A DNA stretch of 64,000 bases from Blastopirellula retiformator (GCF_007859755.1 NZ_SJPF01000001.1:784734-848733); one strand, 5' to 3'; counted from the stretch's first letter, positions 52,933 through 61,947 are shown. Translations and numbers: made by a program. Notes: generated by a model from the letters alone, not told the origin.

Positions 52933-54303
52933 CTAGTTCGCCTTCACGTCATACACGTACAGCGTGCCTTGATCGCGAATGTACAGCTTGCCGTTGGCGA
53001 CCACCGGGTGCGCCCAAGCGGGGCTGCTGGTGCGGTCGGGTTGGCTAAATCGGCCGCGCTCCAGGTATTTCTCGCGGCTCGGTTCGATCAGGACGACCTC
53101 CCCATCTTCGGTTCGCAGGTAGAGCCGATCGTCGGCCATCGTCAGCGAACCCTTTTGAGCGTCACGCTCGCGCCAGAGGACGTCGCCGGTCTGGAAGTCC
53201 AAGCAAGCCAAAAAGCCGCCGCCGTTGCCGCCGTTACCGCCATACAACGCGCCGTCATGCACGATCATGCCGCCATGATGGTTTTGCATACTGCTGGTGA
53301 AGTAGACTTCCTCGGCTTCGTACGTGCCGTCTTCCTTCTTCTGCAGCTTGACCGCGCCGCCGCCGGTGCCGTAGGCCGAAGCGGCGAAGACCAGGCCATC
53401 TTTGTAGATCGGGGTCGAGCAGTTGATCCCCATACCGTTGGCCGGGGCGTCGTATCGCCACAGCGGTTTCCCCTCAGGCGAAACGGCAAACAAGCCCTTG
53501 GCGGCGAACTGCACGTATTGACGCTCGCCGTCGACATCGATCGCAATCGCCGAAGAGTAAGCGGCGCCAGCGCGCGGGCCACGGCCAAAGCCGCGACCAC
53601 CACGACCGCCCCGTCCACCGCGGCCAGGACCTTCTTGCGGGCGAGCTTCTTCCTGCGGCTCGGCCGGAGCTTCGGCGGCGCCCGGCATCTTGCTTTGCCA
53701 GATCGTTTCGCCCGTTTTCTTATTCAACGCGACGATCATCGCTTCGTCGCCGCCGGGGGTAAAGATCACCTTGTCACCATCGATCAGCGGCGACTCACGG
53801 AAGCTCCAGGGCGGAATCGCGCCGCCAAAGTCTTCCTGCAGATCGCGCTGCCAGACTATTTCGCCATCGGCGACCTTCAAGCAGGCGACGTTCCCTTTCA
53901 TCCCCATCACGTACAGCAGATCACCGTCGACGGTCGGCGTGCCGCCGGGCCCTTCTTTCGACTGCGGCATCCGCTGCTGGTACGCCGGGCTGAGCTTGCT
54001 GACCCACAGCTCTTTGCCATCTTCTTCCGACAACGCCCACACCACCTCGTCGTCCCCGCGAATGCTCATCGCGAAGATCTTGCCGTCGACAATCGCCGGA
54101 GCGCTGTCGCCGCCACCCAGGTCGGTCGCTTTCCAGGCCAGGGCCGGGCCATCTTTCGGCCACTGCTTCAGCAGGCCTTCTTCGGCCGAGATCGCGTCGC
54201 GGTTCGGCCCTTGCCACTGCGGCCAGTCGGCAGCGTGGGCCGCAGGGGCGAACAGAGGGGCGCCGCCGGCGGTCAGTGCAAGTAAAAGTGCGAAACGTTT
54301 CAT
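52933..54303 (-). CDS. PQQ-like beta-propeller secreted protein
   Basis: A 456-residue protein with signal peptide [27 protein letters not shown] at 54303. The mature protein starts [21 protein letters not shown], a signature of planctomycete outer-membrane-assembly-like PQQ propellers, and contains repeated blades ([86 protein letters not shown]). A Gly/Arg-rich loop ([20 protein letters not shown]) interrupts the propeller. Whether PQQ is bound is unknown; many such proteins are structural. Confidence 0.88.
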   Translation of the reverse strand: MKRFALLLALTAGGAPLFAPAAHAADWPQWQGPNRDAISAEEGLLKQWPKDGPALAWKATDLGGGDSAPAIVDGKIFAMSIRGDDEVVWALSEEDGKELWVSKLSPAYQQRMPQSKEGPGGTPTVDGDLLYVMGMKGNVACLKVADGEIVWQRDLQEDFGGAIPPWSFRESPLIDGDKVIFTPGGDEAMIVALNKKTGETIWQSKMPGAAEAPAEPQEEARPQEGPGRGGRGGRGGRGFGRGPRAGAAYSSAIAIDVDGERQYVQFAAKGLFAVSPEGKPLWRYDAPANGMGINCSTPIYKDGLVFAASAYGTGGGAVKLQKKEDGTYEAEEVYFTSSMQNHHGGMIVHDGALYGGNGGNGGGFLACLDFQTGDVLWRERDAQKGSLTMADDRLYLRTEDGEVVLIEPSREKYLERGRFSQPDRTSSPAWAHPVVANGKLYIRDQGTLYVYDVKAN

Positions 54304-54494
54304 CAAATATCCCCGTCGCAATTGGTATTCGTGGCATTGCCCTGCTGATATCAGGGCGCAACTCGGAATGAACCCCGTAATCCGCACAAGGTTACGGCGG
54401 TTTGACGACTATTTCGCGGGATCGGTTTCGCCATCGCTGGAGGATTTTTGTTGGATCCTCCAGCCTTAACCGTCCATCGGCTCCAGAGTGTGAG

Positions 54495-54983
54495 CTATCG
54501 CACCTCCGGGATGCCGCGATCGTCCGCAGGCCGGGGACCAGGCGCGGGCCAGTGAAATTTGCGCTCTCCGGCGTCGATCGGCACGTCGTTGATGCTGGCC
54601 TCGCGGCGCCGCATCAGGCCGTCGTCATCAAACTCCCACAACTCGTTTCCATAACTGCGAAACCAGTTGCCGTCGGCATCGCGCCATTCGTACTGAAATC
54701 GCACCGCGATATGGTTGTCGTCAAACGCCCACAGCGACTTCGTCAGGCGGTAGTCGAGTTCTCGTTCCCACTTGCCTGCGAGGAAGCGGACGATCTGCTC
54801 GCGGCCGGTGACGAACTGGCTGCGATTGCGCCACTGCGAGTCGAGCGAATAGGCCCGCGAAACTCGCTCGGGATCACGCGAGTTCCAAGCGTCTTCGGCC
54901 AGGCGAACTTTTTGCAGGGCCGACTCGCGGGTAAACGGCGGGGCGATCATCGGCGGCTGTGCGGCTGTGGTGCTGGCGGTCAT
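54495..54983 (-). CDS. NTF2-like protein, DUF1348 family
   Basis: A 162-residue protein matching DUF1348: [103 protein letters not shown]. It has the NTF2-like cone fold expected for small-molecule binding or isomerase-type chemistry; no activity is established. It follows the AhpD-like gene on the same strand by about 96 bases and is likely in one operon with it. Confidence 0.88.
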   Translation of the reverse strand: MTASTTAAQPPMIAPPFTRESALQKVRLAEDAWNSRDPERVSRAYSLDSQWRNRSQFVTGREQIVRFLAGKWERELDYRLTKSLWAFDDNHIAVRFQYEWRDADGNWFRSYGNELWEFDDDGLMRRREASINDVPIDAGERKFHWPAPGPRPADDRGIPEVR

Positions 54984-55079
54984 GGGAAGGTTCCTTGTTG
55001 TAGATCAGGCCAGGGAAAATAAAGTGGGAACCGTCCAGAACATCAGGAAGTGCGGCTCCCACTTGAGCAGCAGGATCGT

Positions 55080-55619
55080 CTAGACGAGCGCTGGGGCCAG
55101 CGGGAAGTCGATCTCGGTTTGGGCGACGTTGTTGAAGTAGTTGGTGAAAATGTTGAGCGCGACGGCGGCGATCGTTTCGGCGATCTCGGCGTCGTCGTAG
55201 CCAGCGTCTTTCACCTCTTGCAGCTCGTCGTCGCTGACATTGCCGCGCGACTCGATCACCTGGCCAACGAACTGAAGCAGGCTGTCGACCTTGGCGTCGA
55301 CCGACTTGCCGCGGCGGCTGTCGGTGACCTGGTCATCGGTCAGGCCCGTCATCTTGCCGATCGCACAGTGGGCGGCCAGGCAATAGTCGCAGCCGTTCGC
55401 TTCGGCGACCGCCAGCGAGATCTGCTCGCGAACCTTGGCCGGCAGCTTGCTGTGTCCCAAGGCGCCGCTCAGGGCCAGGTAACCTTCCAGCACTGCCGGC
55501 GAACTGGCCATCGTCCGCATCAGGTTGGGGGTCATGCCGAGTTTTCGCTGAACGCCGGCTAGCAGTTCGGGCGAGTTACCAGGGGCCGATTCGGTGGCGA
55601 GGGCTTGCAAACGAGTCAT
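55080..55619 (-). CDS. AhpD/carboxymuconolactone decarboxylase-family protein
   Basis: A 179-residue protein starting MTRLQALATESAPG at 55619. The CMD core has the redox motif CxxC and its His: EANGCDYCLAAHCAIGK, as in AhpD-like alkylhydroperoxidases. The N-terminal GVQRKLGMTPNLMRTMASSPAVLEGYLAL is typical. It may reduce peroxides or help with stress defence. It is divergent from the sigma-54 activator gene at 55838, with three operator-like palindromes between them. Confidence 0.88.
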   Translation of the reverse strand: MTRLQALATESAPGNSPELLAGVQRKLGMTPNLMRTMASSPAVLEGYLALSGALGHSKLPAKVREQISLAVAEANGCDYCLAAHCAIGKMTGLTDDQVTDSRRGKSVDAKVDSLLQFVGQVIESRGNVSDDELQEVKDAGYDDAEIAETIAAVALNIFTNYFNNVAQTEIDFPLAPALV

Positions 55620-55687
55620 GGTTCCGTCTCCAGTAGCAGAGTAAAAGTGATGGTGTCGCACAGTTGCGACTTCTGGCGGCCCTTTAG

Positions 55688-55704
55688 TTCACTTCCTGTG
55701 CCAA
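55688..55704 (-). promoter_or_regulatory. Weak sigma-54 promoter candidate for the AhpD-like gene
   Basis: Minus strand TTGGCACAGGAAGTGAA: TGGCAC matches the -24 element exactly, but the -12 element reads GTGAA instead of TTGCA, losing the usual GC. It lies about 70 bases before the start codon and beyond the activator palindromes, in the right order for an enhancer-dependent promoter. Confidence 0.3.
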
Positions 55705-55773
55705 ACTGCCGAAGTTTTTTTAAGTGGATGATATGAAATAGGTTAAGGCGATTCGCTTGTGTTCGCGTGATTT

Positions 55774-55824
55774 ACGAGATATCGTTGATTGACGAAATTT
55801 CGCGAGTTGTTTACGAAAAATCGT
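55774..55824. promoter_or_regulatory. Three operator-like palindromes ACGA-N4-TCGT
   Basis: ACGAGATATCGT (55774-55785), ACGAAATTTCGC (55792-55803) and ACGAAAAATCGT (55813-55824) are spaced 18 and 21 bases. They sit between the divergent AhpD-like and activator genes, just before the activator start. They are probably the binding sites of the activator encoded at 55838, serving as enhancer and autoregulatory sites. Confidence 0.65.
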
Positions 55825-55837
55825 AAGGCGTTGGGCG

Positions 55838-57445
55838 ATGAGTGATCACTTTCCGCTGCTGGAAGACCCAAAGCGGCTGCTGCTCGACTTGGCGCTGCGG
55901 CACTCGGTTGACGAGGTGCTGCAGTTGATCGTCGAGCGGATGGGAGGCGCCGAGCAGGTCGCGTTGGCCCGGATCTGGCTGGTCGAGTCCAGCGCCAACT
56001 GCGATGGCTGCACGCTGGCCGAGCATTGCCAGGCCCAGTCGGAGTGTCTGCACCTGGTCGCCAGCGGCGGCAGTTCGCTGGTCTCGCCCCAGGCCGACTG
56101 GTCGCGGATAGACGGCGACTTTCGGCGGATGCCGATTGGCGTGCGCAAGGTCGGCACGATTGCGTCGACCGGCATCGCGCTAGAAGAGCCGGAGTTTGGC
56201 GAGCCGCTGCCGGAGTGGATTGCCCGCCCCGAGTGGGTGCACGCCGAAGGGATCCGCAGCTTCGCCGGTCAGCCGCTGATCCATCGCGGCAGGGTCTTGG
56301 GGGTGCTGGCCGTGTTCGTCCGCCAGCCGATCGAAGTCGAGTGCATGGGGTGGCTGCGAATGATCGCCGATCACGCCGCCGCCGCGATCGCGACCGCCAG
56401 GGCGTTTGACGAGATCGAGTCGCTCCGCGAGCAGTTGGAGCTGGAAAACGAATACTTGCGGGAAGAGCTGCAAGGCGCCGGGGCGTTTGGCGAGATGGTC
56501 GGGCAAAGTCCGGCGCTGGAAGCGGTCTCGCATCAGATCGACTTGGTCGCGCCGACCGACGCGGCGGTCTTGGTCTTGGGCGAAAGCGGCACCGGCAAAG
56601 AGCTGGTTGCCCGAGAGATTCATCGGCGTAGTCGTCGCGCCGAACGCCCGCTGATCAAGGTCAACTGCGCGGCGATCCCGCGCGAGCTATACGAGAGCGA
56701 GTTCTTTGGTCACGCCAAGGGCGCGTTCACCGGAGCGCTGCGCGATCGGGTCGGACGATTTGAGTTGGCCGAAGGGGGCACGCTCTTTCTGGATGAAGTG
56801 GGCGAGATTCCGCTCGAGATGCAGGCCAAGCTGCTGCGCGTCTTGCAGGAAGGTGATCTGGAGCGGGTTGGCGAAGAGCGAACGCGGCATGTGAACGTCC
56901 GCATCATCGCCGCCACCAATCGCGACCTGCGAGCCGAAGCGGAAGCGGGCCGCTTTCGGCAGGATCTCTACTACCGGCTGAGCGTCTTTCCGCTGGAGAT
57001 CCCGGCGCTGCGGCGTCGCAAGGAAGACATTCCGCTACTGGCCGAACACTTCTTGCAACTGGCCTCCCGCCGCATCGGCAAACCAAAAGCGACGCTCACC
57101 ATGGCGGCGGTGCGGCGGCTGCAGCAGTACGACTGGCCTGGCAATGTTCGTGAACTGCAGCATGTGATCGAACGAGCGGCCATCACCTCGACCGGCAGTC
57201 GGCTGCAGATCGAACTGGCGGATAAGAAGCTGTCGCACAAGTCAAAGTCGACCGAAAGCGAAGTTGTCGTCCGAACCGACGCCCAGATCCGCCAGCTGGA
57301 AAAAGAAAACATCATCGCCGCGCTGCAGGCAGCCGGCGGCAAGGTCTCCGGCATTGGCGGCGCCGCGGAGTTGCTTGGCTTGAAGCCGACGACGTTGGCG
57401 TCGCGGATTAAGAAGCTGGGAGTGGAGTCGCCTGACGGCTGTTGA
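55838..57445 (+). CDS. Sigma-54-dependent activator with N-terminal GAF-like sensor (NorR-like)
   Basis: A 535-residue regulator. N-terminal GAF-like sensor (about 1-185) containing a Cys-rich stretch ([17 protein letters not shown]) that could bind metal or sense redox, then a short coiled coil. AAA+ domain at about 220-450: [18 protein letters not shown] (intact loop for sigma-54 contact), [21 protein letters not shown]. The C-terminal Fis-like helix-turn-helix begins [37 protein letters not shown]. There is no receiver domain, so it senses its ligand directly. Divergent from the AhpD-like and NTF2-like genes, its likely targets. Confidence 0.9.
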   Translation: MSDHFPLLEDPKRLLLDLALRHSVDEVLQLIVERMGGAEQVALARIWLVESSANCDGCTLAEHCQAQSECLHLVASGGSSLVSPQADWSRIDGDFRRMPIGVRKVGTIASTGIALEEPEFGEPLPEWIARPEWVHAEGIRSFAGQPLIHRGRVLGVLAVFVRQPIEVECMGWLRMIADHAAAAIATARAFDEIESLREQLELENEYLREELQGAGAFGEMVGQSPALEAVSHQIDLVAPTDAAVLVLGESGTGKELVAREIHRRSRRAERPLIKVNCAAIPRELYESEFFGHAKGAFTGALRDRVGRFELAEGGTLFLDEVGEIPLEMQAKLLRVLQEGDLERVGEERTRHVNVRIIAATNRDLRAEAEAGRFRQDLYYRLSVFPLEIPALRRRKEDIPLLAEHFLQLASRRIGKPKATLTMAAVRRLQQYDWPGNVRELQHVIERAAITSTGSRLQIELADKKLSHKSKSTESEVVVRTDAQIRQLEKENIIAALQAAGGKVSGIGGAAELLGLKPTTLASRIKKLGVESPDGC

Positions 57446-57513
57446 CCGGCAAGCGGTAGCCTTTCCCTTCGGCAGGGGCGGCCTTGGTCTACGGTCGTGA
57501 TTATGGCAAGAAA

Positions 57514-57544
57514 GGCCAGGTCCGTTTTTGGGACGGATCTGGCC
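57514..57544. terminator. Bidirectional terminator-like hairpin
   Basis: GGCCAGGTCCGT (57514-57525) pairs with ACGGATCTGGCC (57533-57544) with one G-U pair, loop TTTTGGG. On the minus strand it is followed by TTTCTT. It lies between the convergent activator gene and the decayed lipoprotein gene. Confidence 0.75.
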
Positions 57545-57568
57545 TGGTGAAGATCGCGACAGTCGCGG

Positions 57569-57812
57569 TTAGCGAAGCAGCAGGTCGTATTCGCCCGGCA
57601 GGCAGCCGTCTCCCATCACGTAGGTCGACATCTGGAAGCTGCCGTCTTCTTGGACGTAGGCCCAGCAGTCGGAGTTGGCCCAGCAGTCGGAGTTGCGCTC
57701 GTCAATCGGTTCGCCGCGACGCGTCATTCGAACAAACGCTTTGAACGCCGGCTCGCCATTGACGGTGACCGTGCCAAAAGTCGGATAGGTGTCGGCCTTC
57801 CAGCTTTTGGGA
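57569..57812 (-). pseudogene. C-terminal fragment of a DUF1559-associated lipoprotein
   Basis: Frame reading FGTVTVNGEPAFKAFVRM, then NSDCWA twice, VQEDGSFQMSTY, and GDGCLPGEYDLLLR before TAA. It resembles the carboxypeptidase-regulatory-like lipoproteins paired with DUF1559 genes (compare 60544-60933). The signal peptide and N-terminus are missing. A perfect 18-base tandem duplication (57661-57696) produces the doubled NSDCWA. It is joined out of frame to the DUF1559 fragment upstream. Confidence 0.65.
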
Positions 57813-58100
57813 CCGTGTCGAGCAGCGACTCAGTCGGGCAAGCGTAGTCCGAGGTCTGGAAGCCGGTGAACAACGGACCGGCGCTGGCCATCGTTTCGCC
57901 GCCATTGGGGGTCGACGGGCAGGCGAAGACTTCCGGCATCAGCTCGGCCATGTGTTGGTTGCTGCTGTGGCGCCACCACTGGCTGTAGTTGTATTGGTCG
58001 GCCAGGTTCTGCTGTTCCATAAACGGCAGCAGGGCGACGTTGGGTCCAGCGGCGCGGCGAGCGGTCGAGGTTCCGCGGTTGGCGTTGGGCAGCGTGCCAT
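57812..58100 (-). pseudogene. DUF1559 protein, internal fragment
   Basis: Frame reading RAAGPNVALLPFMEQQNLADQ, then MPEVFACPSTPNGGETMASAG and TSDYACPTES, matching the middle of DUF1559 proteins (LLPFxEQ, CPS-P). The prepilin-like N-terminus and the C-terminal H-x-G-G segment are both missing. On its 5' side it ends at a 23-base fragment of the dispersed multi-hairpin repeat (58101-58123). Confidence 0.75.
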
Positions 58101-58123
58101 AGCAGTCCGTTGATTTTCTCGAC
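58101..58123 (-). repeat. Truncated end of the multi-hairpin repeat (copy E)
   Basis: The 23 bases starting AGCAGTCCGTTGATTTTC match the terminal arm of the full copies (compare the minus strand of 61833-61811). The second half of the arm is replaced by unrelated sequence. It marks a deletion junction next to the DUF1559 fragment. Confidence 0.75.
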
Positions 58124-58172
58124 CCATAGCCGGCTAGAAAGTGGCAGTCGTTTCGGCGGGTCTGCGCTGCCC

Positions 58173-59108
58173 CTATGTCTTCGTCATCGAGCGCGCTCGA
58201 TGACGATCGCGATACGCTCCCGGCGGGCAGCCTTCTTCGGCGATCATGAGACGCCGGAATCGTTCCTGCCCGCCAAAGCCAGAGAGATAGGCGACCGATT
58301 TGATCGAGAGATTCGTTTCGGTCAGCAGACGCTTGGCCCGCAATAGCCGACATTGATTGATTTCGTCCAGGACGGTGTGCCCGAGCAGGCTCATGAACTT
58401 CCGCTCGATCGTGCGGCGGGTCGTTGGTAGCGCTGCGACCAGTTGATTGACCGATAGGGGGCGATCGCTGCGGGTCCAGATGATGTCGATCGCCCGGTTC
58501 ACGATCGGATCGTCGATCGGCCCAGCCAAGCCGCTGCGGGCCTGGGCGACCTCGGCCTGTTTGGGCAATAGATCTAAGGTTTGCGTCAGCAGCTCGAGCG
58601 AGTTCGCGCAAACCGCCGGCGTGTGCCGCGTTGGGTCTTGGTGAATCCGGCCCAGCAAGCGGTCGAACGTCTGCAGCAGCGGCTCTCGTTGTTTGCTCGT
58701 CAAACGGACCACAGCGCTGGCCGGAGAGATCGAGCCGCTTTCGACCAGGCGATGCATGAACTCGCCATGCAGCGAAATCCAACGCTCGGTCCAACCGACG
58801 GGGCGAATCGGTCGATAGCGATGCCAGACGCCGGGGAACAGCAGGAAAAGGGTGTTGGGCTCGATGTCGACTCGCCCCGTTGGAGTCGACTCAAATTCGC
58901 CCCGTCCCTCGGAGATGAACTGGATTTGAAACTCGGGAAGTTCGCGACCCGCCGCCCACGAAAACTGGTAGACCCCGGGGTGTTGCTGCGGCGGATATTC
59001 GGAGCCCGGCGCGACCATCCCGGCGCCGCCGCCGGTGACGTAAAACCCCAGCCGCATATCGCTGTCGGTGATCGGCAGGTAGTGAAAAAAACTCTCCGTT
59101 GTGCTCAT
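58173..59108 (-). CDS. AraC-family transcriptional regulator (XylR-like)
   Basis: A 311-residue regulator. An N-terminal cupin-type sensor (QFSWAAGRELPEFQIQFISEGRGEFESTPTG, LFLLFPGVWHRYRP) precedes two AraC helix-turn-helix units: DRPLSVNQLVAALPTTRRTIERKFMSLLG and LLTETNLSIKSVAYLSGFGGQERFRRLMIAEEGCPPGAYR. The sensor is of the type that binds sugars. It is divergent from an intact DUF1559/lipoprotein pair and convergent-adjacent to a decayed one, so it may regulate them; such regulators next to DUF1559 genes are common in planctomycetes. Confidence 0.9.
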   Translation of the reverse strand: MSTTESFFHYLPITDSDMRLGFYVTGGGAGMVAPGSEYPPQQHPGVYQFSWAAGRELPEFQIQFISEGRGEFESTPTGRVDIEPNTLFLLFPGVWHRYRPIRPVGWTERWISLHGEFMHRLVESGSISPASAVVRLTSKQREPLLQTFDRLLGRIHQDPTRHTPAVCANSLELLTQTLDLLPKQAEVAQARSGLAGPIDDPIVNRAIDIIWTRSDRPLSVNQLVAALPTTRRTIERKFMSLLGHTVLDEINQCRLLRAKRLLTETNLSIKSVAYLSGFGGQERFRRLMIAEEGCPPGAYRDRHRARSMTKT

Positions 59109-59462
59109 GACAATGGTGATCCTCGGAAGGCGGTCGGCCCGGTTTTTCTAGTTCTACTGCGGGTATCCGATGTCGCAAAGTGAGTGTTGACGTTCTGGCG
59201 GAAAGGAGCGTTTTGATTCTGTGGGGCGAGTATTTCACCTTCGTAGAGGGTTACGGTTACCAAAAAATAGCGTTGTGGCGGTCTGGATAGCCGTAAGTGC
59301 AATTTGGACAGTGTTGCGATGACATTGTAAGTTGTCGCAAATCAAGGGTCCAATTGTCATTGCAATTTTCCGGGTAATGGTAGAATTTATCTCGCGGCGA
59401 ATGGGTCGCGGTGTCCTTCTTTTTCTTTTCTCGGTCCACTCGGATCTTTGGGAGTTTTGACT
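59109..59462. other. Divergent promoter region between AraC regulator and DUF1559 genes
   Basis: About 350 bases with no gene. It is AT-richer than its surroundings around 59250-59390, as expected for promoters. I could not pick out a regulator half-site pair with confidence. Confidence 0.35.
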
Positions 59463-60425
59463 ATGTCTGGCGTCTATCCTTGTCGTAAAACGCCTTCTGT
59501 CCGGCACGGGTTTACCCTGGTCGAATTGTTGGTCGTCATCGCCATCATTGGGGTTTTGATCGCCCTGCTTTTGCCGGCCGTTCAGCAGGCCCGCGAAGCG
59601 GCTCGTCGCATGCAGTGTGCGAACAATCTGAAGCAGATTGGTCTGGGCCTGCACAATTTCCATGACACGTACAATCACATGCCCCCGGGGGGAAGTCGTT
59701 CCGCGCACGGCGGTTATACCTGGGGCGCTTTCATCTTGCCGTTCGTCGAACAGACCAATGTCTGGGATGCGATTCTCGACGAAGCCGGCAACTACCCGCC
59801 GGACCCGACCGGCAAGAGCGGTTCGATCTACTGCGGTTGCCACGAGTACGGCGTCTGGACGACTCCAGGCCCCGAGTCGACCGTTCTGGAAATGTACGTT
59901 TGCCCGACCGACACGTTGGCCGAACTGCGCGACTCGACCGACCAAGGTTTCCGCTGCGGCAAGTCGAACTACGCCGGCAGCATGGGCTGGGGTCACAGCT
60001 ACGGCAACGGCTTCTTCAATCGCTTTATATCTTCGATCACGCGGTTCGCCGATGTGACTGACGGTCTCTCGAACACGATCGCGATTGGCGAAGTCGGAGC
60101 GGGCCGCGGCGGCTCGGCGCCTTCGCCAGAGAATCCGACCTACACCGGTTGGGCTGGCAGCCCGAAGGGTGGCTCCGGCACGTCGCTGACCCACTGGGGG
60201 CCGTTGCGTGAAGCGTGGCATGGCACGCCGATCAACCTGTTCAACGGCGGCGGTCCGCTGCAAGATCCGAATGCGTGGGAAAAGGGATTCGGCAGTTTGC
60301 ATCCAGGCGGCGCCCAGTTCCTGCTGGCCGACGGTTCGGTCCACTTCCTGGCCGAGACGATCTCGTTGGAAACCTACGACAACCTGGGGCAGCGGAACGA
60401 CGGCAATGTTGTCAGCGGCTTCTAG
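59463..60425 (+). CDS. DUF1559-domain prepilin-like protein
   Basis: A 320-residue protein starting MSGVYPCRKTPSVRHG at 59463. It has a type IV prepilin-type N-terminus (GFTLVELLVVIAIIGVLIALLLP), then the DUF1559 hallmark [20 protein letters not shown] with GLHNFHD. Further signatures: LPFVEQTNVWDAI, YVCPTD, NYAGSMGWGH, DGLSNTIAIGE, and at the end LHPGGAQFLLADGSVHFLAETI. These are probably processed by prepilin peptidase and exported; their role is unknown although planctomycetes have dozens. Followed by a GATCGTGGG/CCCACGATC hairpin (60444-60480) and the lipoprotein gene. Confidence 0.93.
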   Translation: MSGVYPCRKTPSVRHGFTLVELLVVIAIIGVLIALLLPAVQQAREAARRMQCANNLKQIGLGLHNFHDTYNHMPPGGSRSAHGGYTWGAFILPFVEQTNVWDAILDEAGNYPPDPTGKSGSIYCGCHEYGVWTTPGPESTVLEMYVCPTDTLAELRDSTDQGFRCGKSNYAGSMGWGHSYGNGFFNRFISSITRFADVTDGLSNTIAIGEVGAGRGGSAPSPENPTYTGWAGSPKGGSGTSLTHWGPLREAWHGTPINLFNGGGPLQDPNAWEKGFGSLHPGGAQFLLADGSVHFLAETISLETYDNLGQRNDGNVVSGF

Positions 60426-60443
60426 TTTTGCTCGTACTGGCGG

Positions 60444-60480
60444 CGATCGTGGGGCGGCATCTGCGTCTGGCCCACGATCG
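60444..60480 (+). other. Hairpin between DUF1559 and lipoprotein genes
   Basis: CGATCGTGGG (60444-60453) pairs perfectly with CCCACGATCG (60471-60480). There is no T-run after it, so it may lower expression of the downstream lipoprotein gene or protect the upstream message rather than stop transcription outright. Confidence 0.65.
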
Positions 60481-60543
60481 GCTGAGGCGGAGGGCGACCG
60501 CGCGGCAGTAACTGAAATCAACCTAACCATAGATTGAAGTGCT

Positions 60544-60933
60544 ATGAGAATCTTATCTGCAGGAATGCTCGGCGTGGCGGTTCTGGTCACGTTTGTCGGT
60601 TGTGGGGCGAACGGTACGGTCACCGGAATGGTCACCGCAGGCGGAGAGCCGGTCGAAGCCGGGAGCATCGTCTTCCAGCCGGTCGACGTCGGCGTGAAGC
60701 CTGCTTTGGGGCGGATCGGGAGCGATGGCGCGTATGATATGCGGACCGCCGGCGACGAAGGTCTCGTCCCAGGCGAATATCGCGTTTTGTACATGCCGCC
60801 CGATCAACGCGAAGACGAAAATGGACGTCCGCTGGGGAAGCCTTCGAAATGGCGGTCGTACCAGGGACCGGCCGAAACGGTGAACGTCGAGTCTTACGAA
60901 AACGAGATACCGGTCGAACTGCAGAAACGTTAA
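60544..60933 (+). CDS. Lipoprotein with carboxypeptidase-regulatory-like domain, DUF1559-associated
   Basis: A 129-residue lipoprotein: MRILSAGMLGVAVLVTFVGC has a lipobox ending in Cys. The mature part is a small beta-sandwich typical of these partners: GTVTGMVTAGGEPVEAGSIVFQPVD, then DGAYDMRTAGDEGLVPGEYRVLY. It pairs with the DUF1559 gene upstream. Its stop TAA (60931-60933) coincides with the outer edge of repeat copy A, suggesting that the repeat inserted right at, or supplied, the end of the gene. Confidence 0.85.
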   Translation: MRILSAGMLGVAVLVTFVGCGANGTVTGMVTAGGEPVEAGSIVFQPVDVGVKPALGRIGSDGAYDMRTAGDEGLVPGEYRVLYMPPDQREDENGRPLGKPSKWRSYQGPAETVNVESYENEIPVELQKR

Positions 60934-61086
60934 CAGCCTGTTGAAAAATGCCATCGTGTTATTTTTCAGCCTCGCCAGGCTCAGAGCATTGCTCTTCGCG
61001 GCTCGCAAAATAACGACTTACGTCGGTATTTTGGGATCGCATCCCTGCGATCTCGCAGTCCGTTGAGAAAATCAACGGACTGTTAA
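60931..61086 (+). repeat. 155-bp multi-hairpin dispersed repeat, copy A
   Basis: Starts TAACAGCCTGTTGAAAAATG and ends CAACGGACTGTTAA, so its outer ends are inverted (TTAACAG/CTGTTAA). Internal hairpins: TTGAAAAATGCC..., AAAATAACGACTTACGTCGG with TATTTT, GATCGCA/TGCGATC, and AGTCCGTTGA with TCAACGGACT. It is the most diverged of the plus-oriented copies. Confidence 0.85.
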
Positions 61087-61154
61087 TCGTCTTGCGGCGG
61101 GCGAACGCCGCGACGATCGTGGGCCGGAACCGGGCGACGATCTCCGAGAAGAGG

Positions 61155-61188
61155 AGCGGCGGCAAGAATTCTTGCCGCCGCTTTTTTT
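61155..61188 (+). terminator. Very strong intrinsic terminator
   Basis: AGCGGCGGCAAGAA (61155-61168) and TTCTTGCCGCCGCT (61169-61182) form a perfect 14-bp palindrome followed by T7. It stands between repeat copy A and array 2; it would end transcription from the DUF1559/lipoprotein genes. Confidence 0.92.
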
Positions 61189-61220
61189 CGTTGTTGCTTC
61201 TTGGGCCTTTGGCGTTGCGA

Positions 61221-61679
61221 GAAAAACGATTGACAAAGCGCACGGAATAATGATCGATTGCGGGTTCGGACTCAGCTTTGACCGGCGGCTTCGTCCGATC
61301 GCACGCCGGGCAGAGCCGACCGCAAAAAAAAATTGCGTTCGGAGTCCACTTTCGGTTCGGATGCGAACGGATGAAGTGGAAGGGGCGTCCGGAGAAAAAA
61401 AAGACGCGGTCCAGTCCACCACAGCGCGAAAAAACGGAACGGTCCAGTCCTGCCGGGTTTGCAATTCGCCTTGTTTGCCTAAGGCGCCAGATCGCGGCCC
61501 CGAAAAAAATTTGTCGGAGTCCAGTCCACCACGTGGATGGCAAAAAAGCGAAATCGTCCGGTCCAGTCGGTTTCGCAAACGGCCTAAATTGCCAGAAGGG
61601 GATGGCGCGTTGGTGAAAAAAACGTCGCGGTCCGGTCCACTGGTCCGGCGGAGCCTGGACGTCAGGCGGACCTTGGCTG
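61221..61679. repeat. A-tract/GGTCCAGTCC hairpin array 2 (six units with leader)
   Basis: Leader TTGACAAAGCGCACGGAAT at 61230, matching array 1 at 28 of 30 positions. A-runs of 6-9 start at 61324, 61395, 61429, 61503, 61542 and 61616; motifs (A/G)GTCCAGTCC or close variants start at 61343, 61408, 61441, 61518, 61560 and 61629. A-run spacing is 71, 34, 74, 39 and 74 bases, close to multiples of 36. The first unit is conserved beyond the motif: 61342-61368 matches 2229-2255 at 24 of 27 positions. The fifth unit has a clear stem (61548-61555 with 61569-61576) holding the motif in its loop. It lies between repeat copies A and B. Function unknown. Confidence 0.75.
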
Positions 61680-61680
61680 G

Positions 61681-61836
61681 TTAACAGCCTGTTGAAAAAT
61701 GCCATCGTGGCATTTTTCAACCTCGGCAGGCTCAGAGCATAGCTCTTCGCGGCTCGCAAAATAACGACTTACGTTGCTATTTTGGGATCGCATTCATGCG
61801 ATCACGCAGTCCGTCGAGAAAATCAACGGACTGCTA
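61681..61836 (+). repeat. 155-bp multi-hairpin dispersed repeat, copy B
   Basis: Starts TTAACAGCCTGTTGAAAAAT directly after array 2 and ends with CAACGGACTGCTAG. It holds the same series of hairpins as copy A, with TTGAAAAATGCCA/TGGCATTTTTCAA perfect here. Same orientation as A and C. Confidence 0.88.
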
Positions 61837-61947
61837 GGGAGTTTGACGCTGACGGAGAGTTACGTTCCGGCGGCTGCCGCCTATCCCGTTATCTTGGGCA
61901 AGACCGTCATAATCGCGCAGCACGCAACCTGTAGACGCGTGCTAGAG
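61837..61947. other. Spacer between repeat copies B and C
   Basis: About 110 bases without a gene or recognised signal. Confidence 0.4.

Noticed and set aside
57724-58794. Long minus-strand frame joining the DUF1559 fragment to the AraC region
   Set aside because: It overlaps the AraC gene out of frame and crosses a repeat fragment; only the DUF1559-like middle has family character, so it is treated as a pseudogene fragment.
61172-61684. Open frames on both strands across array 2 (and 2101-2538 across array 1)
   Set aside because: The shared nucleotide motif appears in different frames from unit to unit, so the open frames come from the lack of stops in the repeat, not from a protein.
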